DNA of 7,378 nt from Deltaproteobacteria bacterium (GCA_019308705.1 JAFDHW010000113.1:1-7378); one strand, 5' to 3'. Positions 1 through 6,030 are shown, counted from the stretch's first letter. Translations and numbers: made by a program. The notes: generated from the letters alone by a model not told the origin.

Positions 1-380
1 TGCATATGCGCGCCGAGGTCGCGGAGGACATCCGCAACATCCTGTGCGCGCCTTCCCGCGACGAGGCGCAAAGGTTGCTGGACCTGGCGGCTGACAAGTA
101 CGCCAAATCCGCTTTGCGGCTTTCTTCCTGGATGCAATCGGCCCTGCCGGAAGGCTTTGCGGTGTTCATGCTCCCCCAACGACACCGCCGGAGATTGCGG
201 ACAACCAACATGCTGGAGCGAGTGAACAAGGAAGTAAAACGCCGAACCCGGGTGGCAACGCTGTTCCCGAACGAGGCATCCCTTCTCAGACTGGTCACCG
301 CGATCCTCATGGAAATCAGCGAGGACTGGGAAACCGGAAGGGCCTATCTCAAACCGAAGGAGGATGATCCAACCCCCTGA
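1..380 (+). CDS. IS256 family (Mutator-type) transposase, C-terminal part
   Basis: This is the last ~126 codons of a DDE transposase that moves its own insertion sequence; the frame is already open at the left edge (codons in phase with position 3), so the gene starts upstream and the Met at 6 is internal. The diagnostic stretch is NMLERVNKEVKRRTRV at about 207-254, the IS256/Mutator signature that carries the last catalytic glutamate, followed by LFPNEASLLRLV and the tail in which EDWETGRAYL is typical of the family's C-terminus. The frame ends normally at TGA 378-380 with a short polar tail, and I see no frameshift or internal stop in the visible part. The two catalytic aspartates would be upstream of the window, so activity cannot be assessed. 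It is read in the same direction as the nuclease-like gene at 515, and read-through from the IS could contribute to that gene's expression (inference). Confidence 0.93.
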   Translation, partial: HMRAEVAEDIRNILCAPSRDEAQRLLDLAADKYAKSALRLSSWMQSALPEGFAVFMLPQRHRRRLRTTNMLERVNKEVKRRTRVATLFPNEASLLRLVTAILMEISEDWETGRAYLKPKEDDPTP

Positions 381-385
381 GGAAA

Positions 386-410
386 TTTACAGAAAATATG
401 TTGCTTTATC
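386..410 (+). repeat. right terminal inverted repeat of the IS256-family element
   Basis: The stretch runs from TTTACAGA to GCTTTATC and lies immediately downstream of the transposase stop. Its outer end, read inwards, is GATAAAGC. From memory, IS256 ends have the same GATAAAG outer heptamer and a TGTAAA about 20 bp further in. The matching left repeat is outside the window, so the pairing itself is not seen. Confidence 0.65.
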
Positions 411-422
411 GGTGGAACCACC
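411..422. repeat. 12-bp palindrome abutting the IS end; probable target-site duplication inside it
   Basis: GGTGGAACCACC starts exactly at the base after the predicted IS terminus. Its arms GGTGG and CCACC are perfect inverted repeats around AA. IS256-family elements make 8-9 bp target duplications, so GGTGGAAC or GGTGGAACC (411-419) is the predicted right-hand copy. The left copy lies outside the window. Confidence 0.4.
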
Positions 423-442
423 ATGTTTTCACAAATACAATG

Positions 443-472
443 TTGACTTTTGGATAATATTTTTGGAATGAT
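443..472 (+). promoter_or_regulatory. possible promoter region of the nuclease-like gene
   Basis: The 104 bp between the IS end and the gene at 515 are A/T-rich. They contain a good -35-like TTGACT at 443-448, but the hexamer 18 bp downstream (AATGAT, 467-472) is a poor -10. A better -10-like GATAAT is at 453-458, but nothing resembling a -35 stands 16-18 bp before it. Transcription probably starts somewhere here, but the exact promoter cannot be fixed by eye. Confidence 0.25.
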
Positions 473-514
473 TACCAGTACAATCCATCCACTTTTGCCA
501 GTGAGGGGGATTCC

Positions 515-1582
515 ATGGATTTCGCTGACCGGATCAAGGATCTTTCCACTCGCGTTGCCAAACAGACTTCCCACCTCTCCACCGAAGAAGCCACCAAAAC
601 TGCTCTAGTTATGCCCTTCATATCCGCACTGGGATATGATGTTTTTAACCCCATAGAAGTAATTCCAGAGTTTACTACCGACGTCGGCACAAAAAAGGGC
701 GAAAAAGTTGATTATGCTGTTAAGAAAGATGACAAAATAATACTGCTTTTCGAATGCAAATGCTATGGATCCGATTTAGAAAAAGAACCTGCTAGTCAAT
801 TATATCGATATTTTTCTGTATCAGAAGCAAGATTCGGAATATTAACTGACGGCGTAACATACAAATTTTATTCTGATATAGAAGACACAAACAAAATGGA
901 TGAGAAACCTTTTTTTACATTCAATTTAGATTCATTTGAAGATCATCAAATCATAGAATTAAAAAAATTCACTAAATCAGCATTTGACTTATCCAGCATC
1001 TTGAATACAGCAAGCACTCTTAAATATACTAATGAAATTAAAAAAGCCTTTGCCAACGAAATTAATAACCCATCAGAGGAGTTTATAAAGTATCTCATCG
1101 GATTAGTTTATTCAGGTGTAAAAACTAAAAATGTCGTTAATGAATTCACTATTATAGTGAAAGAAGCACTTAAGCAGTATGTTAAAGAACTCGTAAACGA
1201 TAGGCTTCAGAGCGCGATTAAGTTATCGTATGAACAAGAAGAAGATCAAGACGCTGAACAAGAACAAGAAGAATCTGATGACGGAATTATAACAACAGAG
1301 GAAGAAATAGAAGGCTACCACATCGTTAAAGCTATTATCCGTGACATGGCACCACCAGAAAAGATTGTAATGAGGGATTTAAAAGCCTTCTGTGCCATTT
1401 TATATGACGACAATATAAGGAAGCCAATATGCAAGTTATGGTTCAATAACCCTAATAATAAATATATATCAATCATCATCAACAAAGAGGAAGCTAAAAT
1501 CAAAATCAATAACCTCAATGACATTTATCAATATGCGGATCAGTTGCGAACCGCTGTAACTCAGTATCTCAACCCTAATTAA
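515..1582 (+). CDS. stand-alone HsdR-N-like PD-(D/E)XK nuclease domain protein
   Basis: The product has 355 residues. Its N-terminal ~130 residues match the HsdR N-terminal type of PD-(D/E)XK nuclease fold. The helix TEEATKTALVMPFISALGYD (23-42) leads to the catalytic-looking D66 (KVDYAV) and E80-C-K82 (LLFECKCY), then the family motifs QLYRYF (95-100) and FGILTDG (107-113). A mostly helical middle follows (about 145-238), then an acidic E/Q/D linker (about 239-264), then a conserved C-terminal block (about 265-355) with EGYHIVKAI, RDLKAFCAILYDDN, RKPICKLWFN and DIYQYADQLR. I associate this arrangement with the COG4748-like proteins often annotated as 'type I restriction enzyme HsdR N-terminal domain protein'. 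There is no helicase domain, and no HsdM or HsdS is in view, so it is not a type I R subunit. ATG 515 has a strong GAGGGGGA at 503-510, 4 nt upstream. Base composition is about one third GC over most of the gene, far below the ribosomal genes, which suggests acquisition. The nuclease fold is fairly sure; the biological role (phage defence or DNA processing) is inference. Confidence 0.85.
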   Translation: MDFADRIKDLSTRVAKQTSHLSTEEATKTALVMPFISALGYDVFNPIEVIPEFTTDVGTKKGEKVDYAVKKDDKIILLFECKCYGSDLEKEPASQLYRYFSVSEARFGILTDGVTYKFYSDIEDTNKMDEKPFFTFNLDSFEDHQIIELKKFTKSAFDLSSILNTASTLKYTNEIKKAFANEINNPSEEFIKYLIGLVYSGVKTKNVVNEFTIIVKEALKQYVKELVNDRLQSAIKLSYEQEEDQDAEQEQEESDDGIITTEEEIEGYHIVKAIIRDMAPPEKIVMRDLKAFCAILYDDNIRKPICKLWFNNPNNKYISIIINKEEAKIKINNLNDIYQYADQLRTAVTQYLNPN

Positions 1583-1620
1583 CTTCGGGGCAAAGTCTTC
1601 GAATTAGCTTTATCACACAC

Positions 1621-1666
1621 AAAAAAGGGGGCCCCGAAACCGGGGTCCCCTTTGTATTTTTATTTT
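1621..1666. terminator. bidirectional rho-independent terminator between convergent genes
   Basis: The arms GGGGGCCCC (1627-1635) and GGGGTCCCC (1642-1650) form a stem around a short loop, extended by AAA/TTT pairs at its base. On the plus strand it is followed by a T-rich run (TTTGTATTTTTATTTT, 1651-1666). On the minus strand it is followed by TTTTTT (complement of 1621-1626). One position (1631/1646) is a G-U wobble in the plus transcript and an A-C mismatch in the minus one. It lies 38 bp after the nuclease-like gene and about 30 bp after rplQ, so it should end both transcripts. Confidence 0.9.
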
Positions 1667-1681
1667 GGGCTTGGACCGGGG

Positions 1682-2317
1682 TTATTCCGGCTTTTTCTCC
1701 TCGCCGGGCTCCTCGGCGGGGGGTTCCTCGGCCGGGGCCTCTTCCGGGACGGCCTCTTCGACGGGAGCTTCCTCGGGGGCGGCTTCCTGGGCCGGGGCCT
1801 CTTCAGCCGGGGCGGCCGGCTCTTCGGCTTCCGGGGCCTCGGCCTCGGCCGCTTCGGACTTTTCGGCCTCCTTCTCGGCCGGGGCTTTCTTCGTTTCCCC
1901 GGCCTTGGGGGCTTTCGCCTTTTTGGCCTTCTTCTTGGGCTTCTTCTTGCCCACGGCTTCTTCCGGGCCTACCAGCTGGACGAGGCTGATGGGCGCGCAG
2001 TCGCCCTTTCTGAAGCCCAGCTTCACCACGCGGGTGTACCCGCCCTCGGACCGCCCGAAACGCTCGTTGGCGTCCTCGAACAGCTTGTGGACCACGTTCT
2101 TGTCGCGGATCACCGCCAGGGCCTGGCGGCGGGCGTGCAGGTCCCCCCTCTTGGCCAGGGTCACCATCTTGTCCGCCCAGCGCCGCAGTTCCTTGGCCTT
2201 GGCGTCCGTGGTGCGCACCTCGCCGTGCAGAAAAAGGGAGGTCACCATGTTCCGGAACATGGCGAGCCTGTGCTCGGCCGTGCGGCCCAACTTCAATCCG
2301 GATTTCTGGTGTCTCAT
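1682..2317 (-). CDS. rplQ: 50S ribosomal protein L17 with long C-terminal extension
   Basis: L17 is a large-subunit protein located near the peptide exit tunnel. Residues 1-117 are the conserved fold, starting [17 protein letters not shown] and including [20 protein letters not shown] (about 26-45) and a [15 protein letters not shown] segment near 92-106. L17 is usually about 115-130 residues. Here a Lys-rich stretch (about 124-145) and then a low-complexity Glu/Ala/Pro tail (about 146-211) bring it to 211. The start ATG overlaps the rpoA stop (ATGA at 2314-2317), giving translational coupling; GGGGAG about 11 nt upstream is a possible ribosome binding site. It is the last gene of the operon, and TAA at 1682-1684 is followed by the terminator. 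The frame is intact across the tail, and codon and base use match the rest of the operon, so the tail looks genuine. Its function is unknown. Confidence 0.96.
   Translation of the reverse strand: MRHQKSGLKLGRTAEHRLAMFRNMVTSLFLHGEVRTTDAKAKELRRWADKMVTLAKRGDLHARRQALAVIRDKNVVHKLFEDANERFGRSEGGYTRVVKLGFRKGDCAPISLVQLVGPEEAVGKKKPKKKAKKAKAPKAGETKKAPAEKEAEKSEAAEAEAPEAEEPAAPAEEAPAQEAAPEEAPVEEAVPEEAPAEEPPAEEPGEEKKPE
1685..1882 (-). repeat. rplQ: low-complexity EEAP-type repeat region coding the L17 tail
   Basis: This part of rplQ encodes imperfect repeats built on Glu-Glu-Ala-Pro ([26 protein letters not shown]). At DNA level the plus strand shows recurring units such as GGCCTCTTC and GGCTTCC interspersed with GGGGC. 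The bias also keeps the plus-strand frames open by chance. Such repeats are prone to length change between strains by slippage (inference). Confidence 0.7.
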
Positions 2318-3345
2318 GGGTTCTGGGACTCCCCTTCTTCGGGCTTTTCCTCGGGCGGCTTGAAACCCTCCAGCTTCATGCCGAAGCTAAGCCCCATCTC
2401 GCTCAGGACCTCCTTGATCTCGTTCAAGGACTTTCTTCCGAAATTCTTGGTCTTGAGCATTTCGCTTTCGGTTTTCTGCACCAGCTCGTAGAGCTTGTGG
2501 ATGTCGGCGTTCTTCAGGCAGTTGGCCGAACGCACGGAAAGCTCCAACTCGTCCACGTTCCGGTACAGGTTCTCGTTGAAATCGGGCCGCTCGTGCTCTT
2601 CTTCCTCGGCCTTCTGCTCCGGCTCCGCCTCCTCATCAAAATTGATGAAAATGGAGATCTGCTCCTTCAGGATCTTGGCCGCATAGGCCACCGCGTCCTC
2701 GGGGGACACGGACCCGTCCGTCTCCACTTCCAGGGTGAGCTTGTCATAGTCCGTGCGCTGGCCCACCCGGGCGTTGGTCACCACGTAGTTGACCCTTTTG
2801 ATGGGCGAGAACACCGAGTCCACGAAGATAGTGCCCACCGGCGCATCCTCGTCCTTGTTGGCCTCGGCCACGGCGTAGCCCTTGCCCGCCTTGGCGGTCA
2901 GGGTCATGTCCACCTTGCCCTCCTCGGACAACGTGGCGATATGCTGGTCGGGATTCAGCACCTGAACCTTGCCGTCTTTGGAAACCAGGTCCGCGGCCGT
3001 GACGGTGCCGGGGCCCTCGGCGCTGACGGTGAGCGTGTGGGGGCCCGCCTCCTCGGAAACCAGGCGCACCTCCTTCAAGTTCAGGATGATCTCGCTTACG
3101 TCTTCCAAAACACCCGGGATGAGAGAAAACTCGTGCATCACCCGCTCAAACTTCACGGAAACGATGGCCGTCCCATACAGGGAACTTAAAAGGATGCGGC
3201 GCAGGGCGTTTCCCAGGGTGAGCCCGAACCCACGCTCCAGGGGCTCGCACACGAACTTGCCGTAAGTCTCCGTACCCTCCACGGAAACCTTCTGGGGTTT
3301 GATAAGCTCCCTCCAGTTCATGTACATCAGCTCGTTGGATGCCAT
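2314..3345 (-). CDS. rpoA: DNA-directed RNA polymerase subunit alpha
   Basis: RpoA dimerises to nucleate RNA polymerase assembly, and its C-terminal domain contacts UP elements and activators. The 343 residues cover the complete protein. The N-terminal domain (about 10-235) contains [10 protein letters not shown] and the dimerisation segment [20 protein letters not shown] (38-57), followed by [17 protein letters not shown] strongly acidic linker (about 236-257, with EEEEHE) leads to the C-terminal domain (about 258-325). In this domain R272 and N275 (VRSAN) and the [12 protein letters not shown] block (301-312) correspond to the E. coli DNA-contacting residues R265, N268 and K298/S299. A short Pro/Glu-rich tail follows. 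ATG 3343-3345 was chosen because GGAGAGG lies 4 nt upstream at 3350-3356. M7 and M9 nearby are closer to the start in some homologues but lack a comparable site. The upstream gap of 103 nt is the longest in the operon and is structured; the downstream end overlaps rplQ. Confidence 0.98.
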   Translation of the reverse strand: MASNELMYMNWRELIKPQKVSVEGTETYGKFVCEPLERGFGLTLGNALRRILLSSLYGTAIVSVKFERVMHEFSLIPGVLEDVSEIILNLKEVRLVSEEAGPHTLTVSAEGPGTVTAADLVSKDGKVQVLNPDQHIATLSEEGKVDMTLTAKAGKGYAVAEANKDEDAPVGTIFVDSVFSPIKRVNYVVTNARVGQRTDYDKLTLEVETDGSVSPEDAVAYAAKILKEQISIFINFDEEAEPEQKAEEEEHERPDFNENLYRNVDELELSVRSANCLKNADIHKLYELVQKTESEMLKTKNFGRKSLNEIKEVLSEMGLSFGMKLEGFKPPEEKPEEGESQNP

Positions 3346-3363
3346 ATTGCCTCTCCAAGGTTA

Positions 3364-3380
3364 CGCCGCCTTTCGCGGCG
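3364..3380 (-). promoter_or_regulatory. GC-rich hairpin just upstream of the rpoA ribosome binding site
   Basis: CGCCGC at 3364-3369 and GCGGCG at 3375-3380 form a perfect 6-bp stem with a 5-nt loop (GAAAG in the minus-strand RNA). It ends 7 nt before the GGAGAGG of rpoA. There is no following T-tract, so it is not a terminator. It could affect rpoA translation or mRNA stability (inference). Confidence 0.45.
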
Positions 3381-3390
3381 CCGGCCGGCT

Positions 3391-3437
3391 GGACCGGATA
3401 CCTTAATCTCCCGGCGGGCACAGATTCCCGCCGGTCC
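3391..3437 (-). promoter_or_regulatory. rpsD-rpoA intergenic RNA with mutually exclusive pairings
   Basis: CCGGCGGG (3411-3418) and CCCGCCGG (3427-3434) form a perfect 8-bp stem with an 8-nt loop. GGACCGG (3391-3397) and CCGGTCC (3431-3437) form a second perfect 7-bp pairing that uses part of the same arm (3431-3434), so both cannot form together. Neither is followed by a T-tract. The layout could be an alternative-structure switch, a processing site, or simply GC-rich spacer; no function is shown by the sequence. Confidence 0.4.
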
Positions 3438-3448
3438 GGATGGAATGG

Positions 3449-4078
3449 CTACTTGGAGTACAATTCCACGATGAGCTGCTCGGCCATGGGCATGGTCAGC
3501 TCTTCACGCGTGGGGTAGGCCTTCACCGTCCCCTTCATGCCCTCCTTGTCCAGTTCCAGCCATTGGGGCACGCCCCTCCTCACCACGGACTCCAGGGCGT
3601 CCTTGATCGCCGCGGTCTCCTTGCTCTTTTCCCGCACGGTGATCTCGTCGCCGATGGAAACCAAGGCGCTGGGGATGTCCACTTTCCGGCCGTTGACGGA
3701 AAAATGACCGTGGCGCACCATCTGCCGGGCCTGGGCGCGGCTGTTCGCAAAGCCCAGGCGATAAATGACGTTGTCCAGCCTGCGCTCCAAACGCACCAGA
3801 AGGTTGGTGCCCGTGATGCCCTTGGCCCGGTCCGCCTTGTCGAACGTCAGGCGGAACTGTTTTTCGGTCAGGCCGTACATGCGCTTGACCTTCTGCTTCT
3901 CGCGAAGCTGGATGCCGTAGTCCGAAACCTTGCCCCGGCGCCTCTGGCCGTGCTGTCCCGGGGGGTATCCCCTGCGTTCAAAGGCGCACTTGTCCGAATA
4001 ACAGCGGTCGCCCTTCAAAAAGAGCTTCATGTTCTCCCGCCGGCAGAAGCTGCAAACCGAACCCGTATATCTTGCCAA
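3449..4078 (-). CDS. rpsD: 30S ribosomal protein S4 (zinc-binding type)
   Basis: S4 is a primary 16S rRNA-binding protein that starts 30S assembly and, in E. coli, represses its own operon. From the chosen start it has 209 residues, the normal length, and opens with MARYTGSVC, the family's usual N-terminus. The N-terminal zinc module is intact: C9-x2-C12, C26-x4-C31. [16 protein letters not shown] follows. The S4 RNA-binding domain follows at about 98-160 ([33 protein letters not shown]). The start is the TTG at 4076-4078, because a perfect AGGAGG (4084-4089) sits 5 nt before it. The frame also extends 8 codons further to another TTG at 4100-4102, but that would place the ribosome site inside the gene and add residues not usual in S4. 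The gene lies 33 nt after rpsK and is followed by the structured gap before rpoA. Confidence 0.96.
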   Translation of the reverse strand: MARYTGSVCSFCRRENMKLFLKGDRCYSDKCAFERRGYPPGQHGQRRRGKVSDYGIQLREKQKVKRMYGLTEKQFRLTFDKADRAKGITGTNLLVRLERRLDNVIYRLGFANSRAQARQMVRHGHFSVNGRKVDIPSALVSIGDEITVREKSKETAAIKDALESVVRRGVPQWLELDKEGMKGTVKAYPTREELTMPMAEQLIVELYSK

Positions 4079-4083
4079 ACCGG

Positions 4084-4089
4084 CCTCCT
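4084..4089 (-). promoter_or_regulatory. rpsD: Shine-Dalgarno that fixes the rpsD TTG start
   Basis: A perfect AGGAGG lies 5 nt before the TTG at 4076-4078. It decides between this TTG and the in-frame TTG 24 nt further upstream. Confidence 0.85.
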
Positions 4090-4111
4090 TGTTGCTCGCC
4101 AAAAACCCGGG

Positions 4112-4498
4112 TTACACGCGGCGCCTCTTGCGGGGCCTGCAACCGTTGTGGGGAATGGGGGTCACGTCCTTGATCATGGTCACATTAAGCCCCGCAGCCT
4201 GAACCGCGCGGAGCGCGCTTTCCCGTCCGGGGCCGGGACCCTTCACATAGACTTCCACGTTGCGCATGCCGTGGTCCATGGCCTTCTTGGCGGCGTCCTC
4301 GCCGGCCATCTGGGCGGCGAAGGGCGTGCTCTTCCTGGAGCCCTTGAACCCCACCACACCGGCCGAGGACCAGGCCACCACCGCCCCGCCGGGGTCGGTG
4401 ATGGTGACCAGGGTGTTGTTGAACGTGGACTGGATGTGCACCACCCCCGTGGGAACGTTCTTCTTTTCCCGCTTCTTGGCGACTCTTCGTTTAGCCAT
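4112..4498 (-). CDS. rpsK: 30S ribosomal protein S11
   Basis: S11 forms part of the 30S platform near the mRNA exit site. The product has 128 residues, the usual length, with a basic N-terminal tail, [15 protein letters not shown] (21-35) and [30 protein letters not shown] is next (about 52-70), then the conserved [16 protein letters not shown] (83-98). The C-terminal [18 protein letters not shown] (111-128) is nearly invariant in the family. ATG 4496-4498 has AGGTGA (4505-4510) 6 nt upstream. The gap from rpsM is 18 nt, so the genes are co-translated from one mRNA. Confidence 0.98.
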   Translation of the reverse strand: MAKRRVAKKREKKNVPTGVVHIQSTFNNTLVTITDPGGAVVAWSSAGVVGFKGSRKSTPFAAQMAGEDAAKKAMDHGMRNVEVYVKGPGPGRESALRAVQAAGLNVTMIKDVTPIPHNGCRPRKRRRV

Positions 4499-4516
4499 GT
4501 GGATTCACCTGTATCC

Positions 4517-4900
4517 TTATTTCTTCTTGGCTCCGCCCTTTTTCTTCACCGCGGCGCGCCGGGGGCCCTTGCGGGTCCGGGCGTTGGTGGAGGTCCTCTG
4601 GCCGCGGACGGGCAGCCCGCGGCGGTGACGCAGGCCCCGGTAGCATCCAAGGTCCATCAACCGCTTGATGTTCATGGACACCTGGGTCCTCAGCTCGCCC
4701 TCCACCCGGTATTTTTCGTCGATTTCCCGGCGGATGTCGTTGATTTGGGATTCGGTCAGATCATCCGTCTTGGTGTTTACGTCCACGCCTACCGTGTCCA
4801 GGATCTTCCGGCTGGTGGCGCGCCCGATCCCGTAGATGTAGGTGAGCCCTATCTCCACGCGCTTTCTCTTGGGCAGGTCTACGCCCGCAATACGTGCCAA
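4517..4900 (-). CDS. rpsM: 30S ribosomal protein S13
   Basis: S13 sits in the 30S head and makes bridges to the large subunit; its C-terminal tail reaches the P-site tRNA. The product has 127 residues, starts [20 protein letters not shown], carries [14 protein letters not shown] (21-34) and ends with [20 protein letters not shown] (89-108) and a very basic KKK-rich tail. The start is TTG (4898-4900), preceded at 5 nt by a perfect AGGAGG (4906-4911). No ATG lies near enough to give the conserved N-terminus. The upstream gene rpmJ stops inside this ribosome binding site, so translation of the two is likely coupled. In E. coli S4 represses translation from the rpsM leader. Here there is no leader between rpmJ and rpsM, so such control would need a different site. 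Confidence 0.97.
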   Translation of the reverse strand: MARIAGVDLPKRKRVEIGLTYIYGIGRATSRKILDTVGVDVNTKTDDLTESQINDIRREIDEKYRVEGELRTQVSMNIKRLMDLGCYRGLRHRRGLPVRGQRTSTNARTRKGPRRAAVKKKGGAKKK

Positions 4901-4905
4901 CGTGT

Positions 4906-4911
4906 CCTCCT
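4906..4911 (-). promoter_or_regulatory. rpsM: Shine-Dalgarno of rpsM, overlapping the rpmJ stop codon
   Basis: AGGAGG lies 5 nt before the rpsM TTG start. Two bases of the rpmJ TAG stop (4910-4912) are also its first two bases, so a ribosome finishing rpmJ ends on the rpsM binding site. Confidence 0.85.
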
Positions 4912-5023
4912 AACCCTGGCGCTGCTTGTGGCGCTTGTTTTCGCAAATGACCCGGACGACGCCTTTGCGCCGCACGATCTTGCATTTGGGGCAGATCTTC
5001 TTTACCGATGCACGGACCTTCAT
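4910..5023 (-). CDS. rpmJ: 50S ribosomal protein L36 (zinc-ribbon type)
   Basis: This 37-codon gene encodes the smallest ribosomal protein, which stabilises 23S rRNA near the peptidyl transferase region. The product starts [20 protein letters not shown] and ends with [10 protein letters not shown]. The zinc ligands are complete: C11-x2-C14, C27 and H32. ATG 5021-5023 is preceded at 5 nt by GGGAGA (5029-5034); the stop is TAG. It sits 22 nt after infA, in the common infA-rpmJ-rpsM order. Confidence 0.97.
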   Translation of the reverse strand: MKVRASVKKICPKCKIVRRKGVVRVICENKRHKQRQG

Positions 5024-5045
5024 GGTTGTCTCCCGGCGCCCGGTC

Positions 5046-5264
5046 CTATTTGGACCGGTACACGATCCTTCCCCTGGACAGGTCATAGGGGGACAGCTGG
5101 ACCACCACGTTATCCCCGGGGAGGATCTTGATGAAATGCATCCGCATCTTGCCGGAGATGTGGGCCAGCACCTGGTGCCCGTTTTCCAGCTCCACGCGGA
5201 ACATGGCGTTGGGAAGGGTTTCCACCACCTTTCCCTTCACCTCGATATTCTCTTCCTTGGCCAT
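5046..5264 (-). CDS. infA: translation initiation factor IF-1
   Basis: IF-1 binds the 30S A site during initiation and helps IF-2 and IF-3 select the initiator tRNA. The product is 72 residues, the standard length, a single OB fold: [20 protein letters not shown], then [20 protein letters not shown] (22-41) and [21 protein letters not shown] (47-67), all family hallmarks. The start ATG directly abuts the TAA of map with no base between. The GGGAG ribosome-site candidate (8 nt from the ATG) lies within the last codons of map, so translation is probably coupled to map. Confidence 0.98.
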   Translation of the reverse strand: MAKEENIEVKGKVVETLPNAMFRVELENGHQVLAHISGKMRMHFIKILPGDNVVVQLSPYDLSRGRIVYRSK

Positions 5265-6023
5265 TTACCCGCTCCCGACGGGCGCGCTTAGAACCCGCGG
5301 CCCGTTTTCCAAGATGGCGACGGTGTGCTCAAAATGGGCGGATAACGAACCGTCCGACGTGACGGCGGTCCACCCGTCCTCCAGGATCCTCACGTCGCAG
5401 CCTCCCGCGTTCACCATGGGCTCGATGGCCAGGGTCATGCCCTCTTTGAGCCGGAGACCCTTCCCCGGAGGCCCGTAATTGGGAATCTGGGGGTCTTCGT
5501 GAAGCTCCCGGCCGATGCCGTGGCCCACGAACTTGCGCACCACCGAAAACCCGGCGCCCTCGGCCACCGTCTGCACCGCGTGGCCGATGTCCGAAAGCCG
5601 GTTTCCCGGCACCGCCGCGGCGATGCCGGCCGCCAGGGCCTCTTCGGTGGCGGCCAGAAGCCTCCCGGTGCCCGCGCTCACCTCGCCCACGGGCACGGTG
5701 ACGGCCGAATCGCCGTAAAAGCCCTCGGCCAGCACCCCGAAATCCATGCTCACGATGTCCCCCTCGGCAAGCTTGCGCTTGGAGGGAAACCCGTGGACCA
5801 CCTCGTCGTTCACCGACACGCACACCGCGAAAGGAAAGCCCCGGTACCCCAGAAACGCGGGCTTGACCCCTTCCTTGCCGCATATGCCCCGGGCGATCTC
5901 GTCCAGCCGCAAGGTGGGAACCCCGGGAGCCACCTCCGCGGCCATGGCGGCGAGCACCTTGGCCACGATCCGGTTGGCGGCCTCCATCTTTTCGATTTCG
6001 GCCCTGGTTTTGAGCACCACCAT
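5265..6023 (-). CDS. map: methionine aminopeptidase, type I
   Basis: MetAP removes the initiator methionine from new proteins, using two divalent metal ions. The 252 residues form a complete type Ia enzyme. The metal ligands are visible at D94 (SMDFG), D105 (YGDSA), H168 (GHGIG), E201 (AIEPM) and E232 (HFEHT), matching E. coli D97, D108, H171, E204 and E235. H77 (VVHGFP) and H175 (ELHEDP) are the expected substrate-side histidines. The N-terminus MVVLKTRAEIEKM resembles the usual MI-LK-EEIE start, and there is no N-terminal zinc-finger extension. The ATG at 6021-6023 has GGTGA 7 nt upstream, overlapping the secY stop. GTG codons 2 and 3 are possible alternative starts. The gap to secY is 7 nt. 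Unlike Bacillus, there is no adk between secY and map. Confidence 0.98.
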   Translation of the reverse strand: MVVLKTRAEIEKMEAANRIVAKVLAAMAAEVAPGVPTLRLDEIARGICGKEGVKPAFLGYRGFPFAVCVSVNDEVVHGFPSKRKLAEGDIVSMDFGVLAEGFYGDSAVTVPVGEVSAGTGRLLAATEEALAAGIAAAVPGNRLSDIGHAVQTVAEGAGFSVVRKFVGHGIGRELHEDPQIPNYGPPGKGLRLKEGMTLAIEPMVNAGGCDVRILEDGWTAVTSDGSLSAHFEHTVAILENGPRVLSAPVGSG

Positions 6024-6030
6024 CCTGGCT

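Larger units (their letters stand above)
1..410 (+). mobile_element. 3' end of an IS256-family insertion sequence (left part outside window)
   Basis: The segment holds the C-terminal part of a Mutator/IS256-type transposase followed, 5 bp after its stop codon, by an A/T-rich end that finishes at 410. Read from outside inwards the end begins GATAAAG and continues to TGTAAA, the same pattern I recall for the termini of IS256 itself. The left inverted repeat and left target-site copy lie outside the window, so element length and completeness cannot be judged. Composition changes beyond 410, which fits an element boundary there. Confidence 0.8.

Noticed and set aside
411..514. CRISPR, tRNA or small RNA gene in the IS-to-gene gap
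   Set aside because: No repeated spacers, no cloverleaf arms and no terminator are visible; only a short palindrome and weak promoter-like hexamers.
515..1582. Type I restriction system
   Set aside because: Only the nuclease-like N-terminal domain is present, in a 355-residue protein without helicase motifs, and no methylase or specificity gene is in the window.
1606..1614. GCTTTATC near 1607-1614 resembling the IS end at 403-410
   Set aside because: Only the eight outermost bases match and the inner part of the repeat is absent; it is in the same orientation, so it cannot be the partner end. Likely chance.
1652..2491. Two long plus-strand open frames opposite rplQ, rich in Gly/Leu/Phe and Ser/Ala
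   Set aside because: They mirror the EEAP repeat region of the L17 tail and start inside the terminator T-tract; they are composition artefacts.
4079..4102. Upstream TTG start for rpsD at 4100-4102
   Set aside because: It would add eight residues before the conserved MARYTG and place the perfect AGGAGG inside the gene; the TTG at 4076-4078 fits family length and spacing.
3440..5131. Very long open frame (563 codons) on the plus strand
   Set aside because: It runs antisense across rpsD, rpsK, rpsM and rpmJ, all of which are certain. High third-position GC in the real genes keeps the opposite frame open; the predicted product is His/Gly/Leu-rich with no recognisable domain.
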